Assembly: GCA_023052935.1 (NCBI GenBank) | Contig: CM041292.1 | Coordinates: 134,058,951-134,122,950, forward strand | Direction: 5' to 3' | Source of the DNA: Piezodorus guildinii | Lineage: Eukaryota > Arthropoda > Insecta > Hemiptera > Pentatomidae | Length of the DNA stretch: 64,000 bases | Notes under the pieces: generated by a model | Databases searched by the model: none | Told to the model about the DNA's origin: nothing | The model's input: the letters and a program-made list of their open reading frames with translations, nothing else | Position numbers and translations under genes: made by a program | In this document: positions 34,581-45,575 of the stretch, piece by piece | How positions within the stretch are numbered: position 1 is the first letter of the stretch | How the letters are laid out: every line of letters starts with the position of its first letter

Positions 34581-37265
34581 TTACAATATATCTCGGGGCC
34601 ACTGCCGTTTCAACCTTCTAGGTGGGTTGTATGGATGAGTGGAGCTGGATAGGGATCGTGCTAAAGGATTAGGATGATGAATGAGGTTCTGATGGAATTT
34701 GGAAAATTTGGATGGAATTAGGTCTGAAATAAATGGAACATTAAGGTCGTGTTGCAAGGTATAGTTGGATACATAATAAGGAGCATTTACTATTATTCGG
34801 AGGACTTTGGATTGAAAGGATTGAATGCGTTTGATGTTAGAACGTTTAGCTGTCCCCCACAGTTCAAGTCCGTAGGTCCAGATGGGCTTCAGTATTGTCT
34901 TATAAATTAATAATTTGTTCTCAACTGTAAGTTCAGATTTTCTGTTTAATAGTCTGTATAACTGTCCGAATCGTCGATTGAGTTCTTTTCTTTTAAGTCT
35001 TGTATGTGGGTTCCACGTCAGTCTTTTGTCTAGTAGTAAGCCAAGATAGCGGACTGTATCTGAAGGAGGAATAGGAATGGAATTGAAGTAAACTGGCGGA
35101 CAGGAGTTTCGTCGAAGAGTGAAGGTTACGTGTTTGCATTTGGCCTCGTTTACCTTTATGCGCCAAGCACCACACCAGTCTTCGATAAGACAAAGGTGTC
35201 TTTGCAGGATTAAGGAAGCTGTTTCGGGATCGGAACTGGATGATAGGATGACGGTGTCGTCTGCAAATGTTGCCAGTAAGGTGTCAGGATGATTAGGAAT
35301 ATCAGCGGTGTAAAGGATGTAGAGAACGGGTCCCAGGACGCTGCCCTGAGGAACACCGGCCTCAACGGGATAAGAGTTGGAAAATTCTACACCACAGCGA
35401 ACTTGAAAGGAGCGGTTTGAGAGATAGGATCTTAGAATGAGGTAGAGAGACTGGGGTAAATGCGTTTTAAGCTTGAAGAGTAATCCAGCGTGCCATACCC
35501 GGTCAAAAGCTTGCGCTATGTCCAGAAACGCACCAGAACAATACTCTTTGCATTCGAGGGCTGAGGAAATATGGTCTACAACTCGGAGTCCTTGTTGAAC
35601 AGTGGAATGATGAGAACGGAAACCAAACTGGTGGGAAGGAAGGTTGTGAGATTCTAATATAGGCAGGATTCGTTTTAGAAGGAGCTTTTCGAAGATTTTT
35701 GAGAGGATGGGGAGTAGACTAATAGGTCTGTAGGATGAAGTGTTACTGGAAGGTTTACCTGGTTTTAGGAATTGAATGATTGTGGAATGTTTCCATAAGA
35801 GAGGAAAATATGTGGTGCGAAGGGTGCAGTTGTAGATGTATGTAAGAAAAATAATGGCTTTCTGGGGAAGTTGTCGCAGGATCTGGGGGGTAAGGAGATC
35901 GTGTCCAGGAGATTTACGAAGGCTCAGTTTTTGAAGAAGATATTTCACCTCAGATGGATTAATAGCTTTAGGAGGTAGGGAAAGAGGTATTGGTGAGAAA
36001 AGGAATTCTTGAACTGTTGCGGTATGATTTCTGTTGGATTCCGGGTGAGGAGTGAATACTTTGGAGAGGTGTGTGGCGAATTCCTCGGCTTTGTCTTTAT
36101 CAGACGCAGCCCAGGAGTCATCACCACGCCGGAGAGGATGGGAAACTTTGTGGTATTTTAGGATCTTTTTGGTCACATTCCACAGGGAATTATCTCGAGC
36201 TGATAGAGAGGAGAGGTAGGAATTAAAGGACTGGGAACGGAAGGTCGCCAACTCCCGCTTTAATTGCCTACAATAAAAGTTATAGGAGCGGCGATCTGTT
36301 GGGTGTCGGGTTCTTTGCCATAATGATCTGGCTCGGCGTTTTGCATGGATGAGGTCAGCTAGGTGTTGAGGTAAATGGTTTTGCTGAGGAGTTCTATTGG
36401 AGTGCTTAGGAGAGGAGGCAGTCCAGACAGCTTGCTGAATGGCGGTAGTAAAGGAGTAGACGGAATCATCAAGGTCATCCGGTGTTTTGAGGGTCACACT
36501 GAAGTCAATATTATCGGTGAGGATTTGGCGGAAGAGGTTCCAGTTGACAGGGCCTCGGATAAATGATGGTGGAATGGGTTTCGGAATAGGAGTTAGGGAT
36601 ACTTTAAGGATCAGTGGACTATGGTCAGAGGATAGTTCATCAAGGCGAGTTACGGAATAGTTCAGGGAGGCTAATCAGCTGTGGATGAAGAAGTCGAGGA
36701 TATCTGGATTACGGTTAGGATCTGTTGGCCAGTAGGTAGGGGAGTCAGGCGGTAGGAGGTTAAAATTTCGGGAATTCAGAGCAGTCAGCAAATTTCTTCC
36801 ACGAGAATTCGTGGTTCTAGAACCCCACTGCTGGTGCTTGACGTTTAGATCTCCACCCAGAATAAAATGATTTCCTAAGGAATCCAGGAAGGATGCAAAT
36901 TCGGTGTTGGAAATGGAGTGTTTGGGAGGGCAATATGCTGATGTAATAGTTACCGGATAGGAAAAAGTCTTGATTACTATTGCTGTGGCTTGCAGGAAAT
37001 CATAGGTAGGAAGTGGAAGTAAATGATGAGAGAGGGATTGGTGGACAATGATAGCAGAACCGGCATGAGCTTTGCCGTCTGGGTGGTCTGTACGGTATGT
37101 TATGTACTGCGGTATTTTGAAAAGCTGTTTAGTGGTTAGTCTAGTTTCAGTAATAAGTGCAACGTCAATTGTTTTGTCTTGCAACAACGCTGTCAGTTCG
37201 TCAGTGTGATTTCTAACACCATTCGCATTCCAAAGGAGAATGGATAAGGAATTAGGTGAGGTCAT
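34581..37265 (-). pseudogene. LINE ORF2: endonuclease/reverse transcriptase with one internal stop
   Basis: 894-codon frame. Residues 1-225 form the APE-type endonuclease: LLWNANGVRNH near the start, ITETRL, then GGDLNVKHQQWGS and a LDFF box. A single TGA at codon 197 (36675-36677) comes just before the last catalytic box, SSDHSP (codons 212-217), which lies intact downstream in the same frame. The reverse transcriptase follows: SPGHD (452-456), YRPISLLPILSKIFEKL, HQFGFR, LDIAQAFD (581-588), VPQGSVLGP, the FADD active site (667-670), and YLGLLLDKRLTW in the thumb. It ends ...RRLKRQWPRDIL. No RNase H. It normally nicks target DNA and copies its own RNA there. The stop should abolish full-length protein unless read through. 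Confidence 0.95.
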
Positions 37266-38582
37266 TTATGGTTTTTGTAAGGCAGGAATGAGATTTGATA
37301 CTAGATTTGTAAGGAGTGATATAAGCGGCATAACAAGAGATTTGATTTCGGAGATGAACGATGTCATTAGACTGGTAAGATCTGTGACGTTTGATGGTGG
37401 AGGGATATGAGAAATTTGATGTTGAGGAGTTTTTTGAAGATTAGGTAAACTTTGAGGGATAGATTGTTGTACAATAGATTCAGAATGTTGAGGAAAAAGT
37501 TGTTCCGGCAGTGCCTCGACTTCATGACTCTGGTTTCCACCTCCAAGCAAGTGGGCAAATGACACATTAGAATTTACAAATTTAGATGGTTCTCTTCTGC
37601 TTCTGATTGGTATAGCTGTTTCATTCGGATCCTGAGGTTTTTGGTATCTGGTTCTGAGTTTCTTGTAGATTTCGCATCCCTTGTAGTTAGCCGGGTGGTC
37701 CTTGAGGCACAGGGCACATACAGCGGGTGTTGATCTAGATCTTGTACATTCTTCTGATTTATGCTGTTCACCGCATTTCACACAGCGTGGTATGTGATGG
37801 CAATAACTTTTGGTATGACCATATGCCTGACAGTTATGACACTGAACTATTTCTTTCTTTGTGTAAGGTTTTTCAACTTTTACACGGGTATAGTACAGTC
37901 TACTGAGGTCATAGATTTTTTCGACTCCTGCTGATGGTTCCAAGTCCACGAAGAATAGAGGCAGTGGACTTTTATCTTTTAGAACATTGATGACTTGCCT
38001 CACTTGGAATCCTAATTCTGTCAGTTCTTCTTTGATAGCTTCAACGGGTGTTGAGGAATGTAGGTTTCTGATTACGACCCTTAATGCTCTCTCCTGGCGC
38101 AGCTGATAAGTATGAAAGTCAGCTTTGGTCTCAGTCAGATATTTTACAATCTTTCTGTAGGTTTCAGCAGTAGTCGGAGATATTTTAGTATCATTGGTTC
38201 TACTTATACAATAATAACTATTAGGATCAGTTACTTTGTTTAAATGCGCACACATCAGTTTAAAATTTTTAATATTTTTAACAAATATTGGTGAAGGTAG
38301 TGGTTCCCTGGGTATAGGAGAAGATTCCATGGTTTCTTTTTCATTTTGGAGGATCTCAAATGGATTCGGTGTAAAAAACGGGGATTCATCGGTTATTCCT
38401 TGTGATGATGTGCTGGGCTGTGGTTCAGATCCTAATGAGGTAGCTGACGCGGTCGCTGGTGGAATCATTTTTTTATTTTGTTCTCGGCGAGGTCTCTGTT
38501 TTGTGGGAGACGAGTTAGAACCTGCAGATCTAGATCTTTTACTTGCGGACTTTGAGGACATGACTTGATGAAAATATCTCAT
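37266..38582 (-). CDS. LINE ORF1: gag-like nucleic-acid-binding protein
   Basis: 438 codons, intact. The first 100 residues are Ser/Pro/Lys-rich and probably disordered. Residues about 155-240 (FHTYQLRQERALRVVIRNLH...) match the domain that precedes zinc knuckles in Jockey gag proteins. Three knuckles follow: C248-x2-C-x4-H-x4-C261, C267-x2-C-x3-H-x4-C279 and C289-x2-C-x3-H-x6-C303. The tail is Gln/Pro-rich with a hydrophobic Leu-rich end. It would package element RNA in a ribonucleoprotein. The first ATG (38582) has a weak context. The Met eight codons in (38561, ...VMSSKS) has a purine at -3 and may be the real start. Its TAA is followed directly by the ORF2 ATG. Confidence 0.9.
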   Translation of the reverse strand: MRYFHQVMSSKSASKRSRSAGSNSSPTKQRPRREQNKKMIPPATASATSLGSEPQPSTSSQGITDESPFFTPNPFEILQNEKETMESSPIPREPLPSPIFVKNIKNFKLMCAHLNKVTDPNSYYCISRTNDTKISPTTAETYRKIVKYLTETKADFHTYQLRQERALRVVIRNLHSSTPVEAIKEELTELGFQVRQVINVLKDKSPLPLFFVDLEPSAGVEKIYDLSRLYYTRVKVEKPYTKKEIVQCHNCQAYGHTKSYCHHIPRCVKCGEQHKSEECTRSRSTPAVCALCLKDHPANYKGCEIYKKLRTRYQKPQDPNETAIPIRSRREPSKFVNSNVSFAHLLGGGNQSHEVEALPEQLFPQHSESIVQQSIPQSLPNLQKTPQHQISHIPPPSNVTDLTSLMTSFISEIKSLVMPLISLLTNLVSNLIPALQKP

Positions 38583-38895
38583 TTATTAAGAAAATAATAA
38601 TAATAAATAAATAATGAAATAAGAATTAAAGATAAAAGAAAGATAAGTTAAAGAAAAGCAAGCCCGAGCTTGCCGAGCTAGCGGCAATCAGCTGATCAGT
38701 GACCCTCCTTTCACTTTTTCGTGATTGTACAAAGTAAATTATAACTTTGCTTACCGAAATTTCTCCAATATTCACTGCCGTAGTATTCCTGAGGTCTAGT
38801 GATGTTCTCCAGACTGAATTCAAGGGAATTCCTTCTGAAAAAAGCAAAAATCTGAGAGACGATGTAACGTATGACTGTTATCATCGAGCGCATCC

Positions 38896-39345
38896 GCTCC
38901 TTATTATGTCTCCAACCATACCTTGCACCACGACCTTAATGTCCCATTTATTTCTGACCCAATTCCATCCATTTTTTTCAAATTCCACCAGAATCTCATT
39001 TATCATCCTAATCCTCTAGCTCAATCCCTATCCAGCTCCACTCATCCATACAATCCACCTAGTAGGTTGAAACGGCAGTGGCCCCGCGAACTCTTGTAAA
39101 TATGTATATATTGCAGTTCTTGCACTGGCTAGATTCTCCACTCAATTTGATGTATGTATGACGTGTATATAGGTATAAGTGATTTTTATACTTTGTAAAC
39201 TGTATATTTTATAGTAATTTTTTTTATGTTTAAATATTGTATGAATGTAGTATGTATGTTATCTTTCTCCACTGTTATCGATGTCCAAATTGCGACAGAT
39301 TGTAATAATACTCGATAAATAATTGTAAAAAAAACAAAAAAAAAA
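38896..39345 (+). mobile_element. Older Jockey-type LINE, right half (interrupted copy)
   Basis: It resumes the plus-strand ORF2 at the target duplication: HHDLNVPFISDPIPS-like, NLIYHPNPLAQSLSSSTHPY, NPP, then RLKRQWPRELL and a stop near 39098. A 3' UTR of about 230 bp and an A-rich tail (about 39327-39345) follow. Together with 33978-34148 it is one 5'-truncated copy split by the younger element. Confidence 0.9.
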
Positions 39346-40496
39346 CGATGCATTGAAATAGAATTACAGAATGATCTAACAGAGTAATTTTCTCAATCGA
39401 TTTCAAGAGATACCTCATTTGCTTCCAAATAAAATGGCGACGATCTCGAAGACCAAAAACAAACAATAAAAAAATTGAAAATTAATAAAAAAAAATTATC
39501 CAGAACAACTTCTAAAAATATTTCATGGAATCGGAAAAGAATCGATTTATGGAAATTATTGAGCTCTTTTTAATTAAAGCAAAGCAACTGAAGTAATTGT
39601 AGAAAAAATGCATACAAGTAAAGAATATAATTTTAATACTTAAAATGTTTAATTCAAACACAATAGGATGCTGATAGAATACTGATGCAACCTAAAAAAT
39701 TAAAACACGAAAAATACAAAAAAATAATCACTGAATTTAATATAGTCAAAAAGAAACAAAAATACTCCATGCTTTATAACGACCACTTTCTTTTTTCATA
39801 TTCCCTCGATGTGCATATAAAAATAGCGTAGAACTATGTTCTATGATAAATAATAATCCCATGTAATCTTTATAAATATAAATGAGAATCGCCTCTGATC
39901 AGAATAATTCAGCACCATCATCAGATTAATTAATTAACAAAAGAAATCTACCGATAGTCAAGTATCGAAACGAATATGTTATAGCTAAATAATAACAGCC
40001 TTTGAGGTTTAGAACCAACAAACACAACAGAATAAATTTAAATAACAAATTGAATCACCCACACGACAGATTATCGGCCCGTTTGTTTATTTGTACACGG
40101 TCCCAGACAATGGTAATACCTAACCAGTGAAGAGCGACTAAGGAGAATGTAAGTTATGGCTACTCCAAGTCAGCTTTTACAGAAATACCCTTTTTATTTA
40201 TATAGAGGAAAATAAGAATATCGGATTATATTAAAATATTGAAGTTTAAATCTAAATTTCACTATCCATAGTAAGGGAGATTAAATGGAATTTTGAAACC
40301 AAACAAATCGTATTAAAATCCCAACCTTCTGCTATTTACATGCTAAGTAAAATTAAAATAAAAAAATGCCAGCAGATTTATTTTATTTTATTTTTGTAGT
40401 AAATGCACCACCATGAAAAGAATGTTAGAAGCATGGACAAGATTATCAAATATATTTAAAAAACCAGCATATCTCCAAGAATAAAATTTTCAGCAT
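39346..40496. other. AT-rich non-coding DNA
   Basis: Nothing recognised. Confidence 0.45.
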
Positions 40497-40509
40497 TGTT
40501 ATAATATAT

Positions 40510-40925
40510 TTTTTTTTTAAACATATTTATTGCTATTTACAACTGTATTAAATAAAAATACATCTAGTAAATGTGATGGTAATATGTAAAACTGTCATGA
40601 AATACATGTAGAGACACTACCCAGTGGCAGCACTCTAAAAACACTCTAAACTAGAAGGTCCCGTGGCCATCTTCTTTTCAGACGCCTCGGAGGATTATCA
40701 GGGATTGAAGAGGAAGCAAGGATTGAAACTAATGGATTGTAGTGGGAATGGAGCTTTTCGTGGAAGGAATGGTACCTGGTTCGGACTAAGTCAGCAACAT
40801 ATGGAATATTAAGGTCTTTATGAATGAGTGTGTTTGTGACAAAATAAGGAGCATTGAGGATTTTCCGAAGGATTTTGGATTGTAAGGATTGGATACGAGA
40901 GGAATTCGATGATTTAGTAGAGCCC
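40510..40925 (-). mobile_element. Jockey-type LINE, subfamily B, 3' end with target duplication
   Basis: 5'-truncated copy flanked by TGTTATAATATAT (40497-40509 and 40926-40938, 13 bp, perfect). The minus strand from 40924 to a TAG at 40646 is the ORF2 end: SSRIQSLQSKILRKILNAPY, then DLNIPYVADLV and NPPRRLKRRWPRDLLV. It is homologous to but distinct from subfamily A (...RRLKRQWPRDIL). The 3' UTR has the GTAGTGTCTCTACATG and CAGTTGTAAATAGC blocks and a terminal A run. The coding part shows no stop. Confidence 0.9.
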
Positions 40926-40938
40926 TGTTATAATATAT

Positions 40939-41409
40939 ATAATAAATACACATCTATATTATTACATTACTTAAGAAAGAACATATTACTCAAATTTAAA
41001 AATTATGATTAGCATTTTTTTTTTCTTACGTCTCAGCTAACTTTTTCATCGAATCAAATGTTAGTGTTGAGGATCTCGTCAAGAAACTGTGAGTAATTCA
41101 TTACCAATTCAGTCATAAATAAATACAATTTATTTTATGTATATAATATTAATTTATCCTTACAGCATAGCTATTAGTATATATATTGTTCTTGAAAATG
41201 GCAGCATACAGAATTTCTCTTGGAAAGATTTTTATTTCAACTGAACCAATTAACTTGAGGCGGAAGAGACGATTTGAAAGGAAGTTTCTTTTAAAGATTG
41301 TGAAGATACTTTAAAATATAAACAAAGCCATAAAAATAAAAATAAATCAATAGTTATGGTATTTATTACTTATCGCCATAAAATCATTACCATAAAAACA
41401 TACGATATA
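40939..41409. other. AT-rich non-coding DNA
   Basis: Nothing recognised. Confidence 0.4.
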
Positions 41410-41423
41410 ACCTTCCATTTTGA

Positions 41424-41694
41424 GGGTCAACTAGGGTAGTGACTATCACATCTATTATGGATAAAGTCGCAGTTCGAACTCGGCAGATAGACATAAGAAT
41501 TTTTAAATAAAGTGAAAAATCCTTAGTTATGCTATTCTTAAAGTAAAATTATGATCCCAAGACTGTGCGATGTCAGGTACTCGTTAAACATCACTATTCA
41601 AATTAATCATGTATGAGCAAAATTTAGGACACCCATTGCAGCATCGTATAATTGGCCAAAGTAGCATAAAGTGACGTCAACTGAATAAACAACA
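41424..41694 (+). mobile_element. tRNA-derived SINE, family 1, old copy
   Basis: Whole-length but diverged: B-box-like CAGTTCGAACTC, then AGTGAAAAATCCTTAGTTAT, CTGTGCGATGTCAGGTACTC and CATAAAGTGACGTCAACTGA. Flanks ACCTTCCATTTTGA (41410-41423) and ACCTTCAATTTTGA (41695-41708) are a 14-bp target duplication with one mismatch. Confidence 0.85.
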
Positions 41695-41708
41695 ACCTTC
41701 AATTTTGA

Positions 41709-42339
41709 TATTTTAGGGTTATGTTCAAATTTTAGGGAGCTAATCATGACATTAATAAATCTGCGTTTTTTTTTCAATAAAGTCAAACAGAAGAGATTGA
41801 TCTGAAGTTTGTTTCCTTTCCGTTAAAACATATCACAGTTTGTTTCCTAAGAGGTGAGGTCCCTACGAGTTAAGCTTAATTTTCGCATAGATAACGTATG
41901 TTTTCCTAATCTTAGAACCAATTCATTCGCATTATATTCCATCCTCCTTTGAACAAAAATATATTAAACTTAAAAATAATCGCATTTTAATAAAAATAAT
42001 ACCGTCTTACAGTAATATGAATTCCCACTTCCCGACCTTAGTAGCCATGCTGCAGAAGAACAACGCCAGGCGCCCCATGAATACGTGACTTTTGTTTTGA
42101 TGGAGCTAAGAGAGATGCACGTTAAGACATCCAATCCACGCAGGCAGTACCTAGTAGCCGCGTGGGAATTACGTGCCTGGTCCTGGAACGAAAGAGCAGA
42201 CAAACACCATCATCCTGACCTCAATATTTTAAAACAATACATTCTTAGTCCATCTTCTTTTATTATAATCTACTGAAGTGTTGGCTATAGCTAATCATGT
42301 ATTTTATAATCAGACTGGTCATACTGTAGGTCGCGTAAT
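41709..42339. other. Non-coding DNA with a GC-richer patch at 42.0-42.2 kb
   Basis: The 42010-42210 patch holds opposite-strand frames of 63-77 codons without domains. Possible regulatory DNA or an exon remnant. Confidence 0.3.
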
Positions 42340-43078
42340 ATTTCTAACGTTATGAACATATTTTAAGATTTTTCCTCGGCACAACCGAAGAGGTCCCATG
42401 AGACCCATCATACAGCGAGTTAAAGTGGCTCATTTTCCCTATCCGCATACAATATTTCCTAGGATCATAACTTTACAAAACCATCAACTTCCAGCTACCT
42501 CCCTATATCCACAGAATTCCGCAATTTATATCTTCAATCCACTCCCTCGAAACAAGATCGCGCCATTCTGACCTTTACATATTCCTACCCATAGAACAAA
42601 AACTTTTTATCATACCTTTCTTGTCCACTTTACTACTCTGTGGAATTACCTACCTACTCATATCCGCCATGCTTCTTCCCTACCATCATACAAGTCTCAG
42701 TTGTTCTATTACCTACTGTCATCCCAAACAGACGCTCAACAAGCCTGCTATTTCTCAATATATCAATTTAAAAAGAAAATTTATTATTTATTGCTCATAT
42801 TTAACTTAGTTTATGGTTCAATTATTATGAATCAGTTTCGATGTTTATTTTTAGTTAGTGTTTAACACACATTAATATATCAGAAGTTATTTATTTTACT
42901 CTTTTATTTAATCCTTTCTTTTCTTCTGATATCATTGTGAATAAAAATGAATTATAATCCTTTGTTTTTTTGGCCAGATGCATCGTGTATCTTAATTGTA
43001 CATATCAATAGTTCTTAAGGGACCCAATCCCAGGTTAATTTTTTTTTTTTTTTTTTTTTTTTTGTATTCTATTCTAAC
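42340..43078 (+). mobile_element. CR1-like LINE 3' end, decayed copy
   Basis: Collinear with 44350-45083: GAACATATTTTAAGATTTTT, the PKRS-type region, the ELKWL region, WNYLPTHIRHA-like text, then the shared 3' UTR (CATTGTGAATAAAAATGAAT, TTGTACATATCAATAGTTCT, GGGACCCAATCCCAGG). It has frameshifts and a run of about 25 T near its 3' end. It ends in a short TTCTA repeat. Confidence 0.8.
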
Positions 43079-43795
43079 ATATCTGTAGCCTTAAGTTTTA
43101 TTTTAACATTGAAAACTCAAACAAATAATTTTACTTAAAAATGAATACTCGAATGACATTTTTGCAATATGTAAGTGAGTTTTTTGCATACATTACGAAC
43201 ACCTACATATGTCCTAACGGATCTTGGCAAGTTCATACACTTCAGCCATTTCCTTCATTAAAAATACTTTTTTTAGCCAGGAGTTTAAGGAGTCCTTTCC
43301 CATACGTAAAAAAGTAAGAGAAATATAAAAAAAAAAAAAAACATTAAAAGCTTTTTTTAAGTCGGCTAATTTAATATCAAGTCGAAAAAGAGCACTAGCG
43401 TTTAAAACCTGTGAATAATTTAAACTTATGTCGGGCGTCGATGACCAAGCTGTTGTATGCCCTAAAACCGAACAAAACAAACAAATTTATGGTGTAAACG
43501 AGCTTAAGGATATTTGACGATTATTTTTAAAAGCTAAAGCGTATAATTATGGTTATGCCTACTGCTATTAGTGTGTTATTGTAAATTTAACAGAGTAAAC
43601 TACATAATATATAGTAACAAATAATAACCTTAATTGGTTTAAATAGTTGAAGGAGTAATGGATTGAACAAGAGCAAATGCATACGTCTTATAATGATGGA
43701 GTAGATTTTGACCGTTTCGATTATATAATGGAGAAGTTAGGATGCGTTTATCATAAAACACACAAATAAGATCAAAAAATTAAATAAAATAAGTT
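43079..43795. other. AT-rich non-coding DNA
   Basis: The 88-codon frame at 43214-43480 (minus) contains a poly-Phe tract and no domain; probably chance. Confidence 0.4.
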
Positions 43796-43799
43796 ATTA

Positions 43800-43850
43800 T
43801 TATATATATATATATATATGTGTGTATGTGTGTGTGTGTGTGTGTGTGTA
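43800..43850. repeat. (TA)n(TG)n compound microsatellite
   Basis: A TA tract passing into TGTG repeats. Confidence 0.95.
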
Positions 43851-44034
43851 AAAATTATTTAAGCTACCTTAACTAAATCAAATAGCCTGGGTTTAGATTA
43901 AAGTCCGTCTAAGAGGCCTTGCGGTCAGGTTTAGTTTTCTCTTCTAGAATTACCACAAAATCAGTGTCACTTTCCATTTAATCGCTTTTTACTACAACGA
44001 TGCAACTACATCTTATATAAAACTAACTATCATC

Positions 44035-44179
44035 AATTATTAAATATTAATATTTATACCTATTATATTATAAAAAGATATATACTATACTATAAAACTA
44101 TATTATAACTATCTATATTATAAACTAATAACTATAACTATATTATAACTATCTATATTATAAACTAATAACTATAACG

Positions 44180-44241
<62 letters not shown>

Positions 44242-44300
44242 TATATATATACTACTATATATACTATAACTATATTATAAACTATACTATACTATATTAT
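44035..44300. repeat. ACTATA-rich low-complexity repeat with (TA)n
   Basis: Repeats of ACTATATTATAACTATC at about 46-bp spacing, then a long TA tract to 44275. Confidence 0.9.
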
Positions 44301-45083
44301 AATTTTCCCCCACTTTGACTATTGCTGTATGGTATATGGTGGCCTCTCGGCTGTGCTCGAGGACAGGCTAAAGCGAATTATGAACATATTTTTAAGATTT
44401 GTCCTTGGTACACCGAAGAGGTCTCATGTGACCCATTTATACAATGAGTTGAAGTGGCTCCTTCCTTCTATCCGAAGACAATATTTCCTAAGATCATATC
44501 TTTACCAAATAATAAACTCCCAGCTACCTCCTTATATCTACAGACTTCTGCAATTTAAATCGTCAGTCCACTCCCTCCAAGCAAGATCGCGCCATTCCGA
44601 CCTTTATATTCCTACCCATCGAACAACAACTTTTGATCATTCCTTTATTGTCCGCTCCACTACTCTCTGGAATTCCTTATCTACTCATATCCGCCATGCT
44701 TCTTCCCTAACATCATTCAATTCCCAGCTATTCCAGTACCTACTGTCATCCCAAACAGACATACAGCGATATATATACAGCGATAAGGTATTTCAAATAA
44801 AAAAGAAAATCTGTTATTTATTGTTTATATTTTTATAAGGATCAATAATAAATCAAGTTCAATGTTTAGTTTTGTTTAATGCACCAGAAGTTATTATTTA
44901 TTTATTTTACTCTTTTGTTTTATTATATCCTTTCTTTTCTTTATGTATCATTGTGAATAAGAAATAATTATATTCCTTTGGTCTTGTAGCCAGACACATT
45001 ATATATATCTTAATTGTACATATGAATTGTTCTTAAGGGACTTTGTCCCAGAATAAATATCTTTTTCTATTCTATTCTATAAA
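44301..45083 (+). mobile_element. CR1-like LINE 3' end
   Basis: 5'-truncated copy: the ORF2 carboxy terminus, then a 3' UTR with CATTGTGAATAAGAAATAAT, a terminal hairpin GGGACTTTGTCCC, AGAATAAATATC and a TTCTATTCTATTCTAT tail. A simple-repeat tail rather than poly(A), with a hairpin just before it, is the habit of CR1/L2-type LINEs. Confidence 0.85.
44304..44838 (+). pseudogene. CR1-like LINE ORF2 C-terminus
   Basis: It reads PHFDYCCMVYGGLS at the start, the (D)YCdvVyg box found after the thumb in CR1/R1-type reverse transcriptases. Next come LEDRLKRIMNIFLRFVLG, YNELKWLLPSIRRQYFLRSY, the typical RTTTFDHSFIVRSTTLWNSL block and a HIRHASSLTSFNSQLFQYLL ending. The last 20 or so codons may be extra. 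No catalytic residues remain because of 5' truncation. It is open over 170 codons. The 42340-43078 copy is a decayed sister in the same orientation. Confidence 0.85.
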
Positions 45084-45395
45084 AAGATACCTTCTATGCC
45101 ATACAGGGTGTTGTGTTCATCGCAGAGGAGATTACAGTGGTTCGTATGCATAGAAGTCAGATTATCACACCAAAAATTGTGTACCCACTTAATAGAGGCT
45201 AGTAAATACTATCATTCTCCATTACCCACTTTAAGGGTTTCTCTATCTTATTACAGATTAAATAGTTATTCTAGCACAGCTGTGCTAAAAACCTTCAACC
45301 GGAGATTACTAGGCTAGTACACTACTACTACAAAATCGAACCCCTCTACTCAACAATCTGCTTAATATGAAATAAAATAAAGTATACATCTATTC
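45084..45395. other. Unclassified DNA
   Basis: Mildly GC-richer, with a 73-codon frame (45096-45317) without domains. Confidence 0.35.
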
Positions 45396-45575
45396 TTTGC
45401 GTCTTTGAAGTCAAAATTTCCGGTTATAAACCGAGCAAACCACTTACGGACGTTGCTTTCTCCTAAGACATCATCGCCACACTCACTGCAAATTTTGCTA
45501 ACCGTCTGTGCAGCGGATTTTCCTTTTCGGGAATAAAAAATCATTTAATGACGAAAATGAATCTTTTCTTTTCCA
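45396..45575 (-). pseudogene. mariner transposase N-terminal remnant, copy 1
   Basis: From an ATG at 45575 the minus strand reads MEKKRF..., a frame change, then SRKGKSAAQTVSKICSECGD and VLGESNVRKWFARFITGNFD, FKDA. This is the amino-terminal helix-turn-helix (HTH_48 type) of Mos1-like mariner transposases, which normally continues into (P)RSGRP and a DD34D catalytic domain. Here similarity stops after KDA and nothing catalytic follows. A frameshift lies near codon 11. No terminal repeats were found. Confidence 0.8.

Larger units (their letters stand above)
34149..38895 (-). mobile_element. Full-length Jockey-clade non-LTR retrotransposon
   Basis: 4747-bp element bounded by the 10-bp target duplication GCTCCTTATT (34139-34148 and 38896-38905). 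On the minus strand: 5' UTR of about 313 bp (38895-38583), ORF1 (gag-like, 38582-37266), ORF2 (endonuclease plus reverse transcriptase, 37265-34581), 3' UTR of about 430 bp and an A-rich tail. Two ORFs, CCHC knuckles, an APE-type endonuclease, an FADD reverse transcriptase and no RNase H are the Jockey layout. The coding part is clearly GC-richer than the surroundings. Only one stop codon breaks it (in ORF2), so it is young or nearly active. Confidence 0.95.

Noticed and set aside
34993..36566. Additional 60-66-codon frames over the LINE
   Set aside because: Other-frame and opposite-strand shadows of ORF2.
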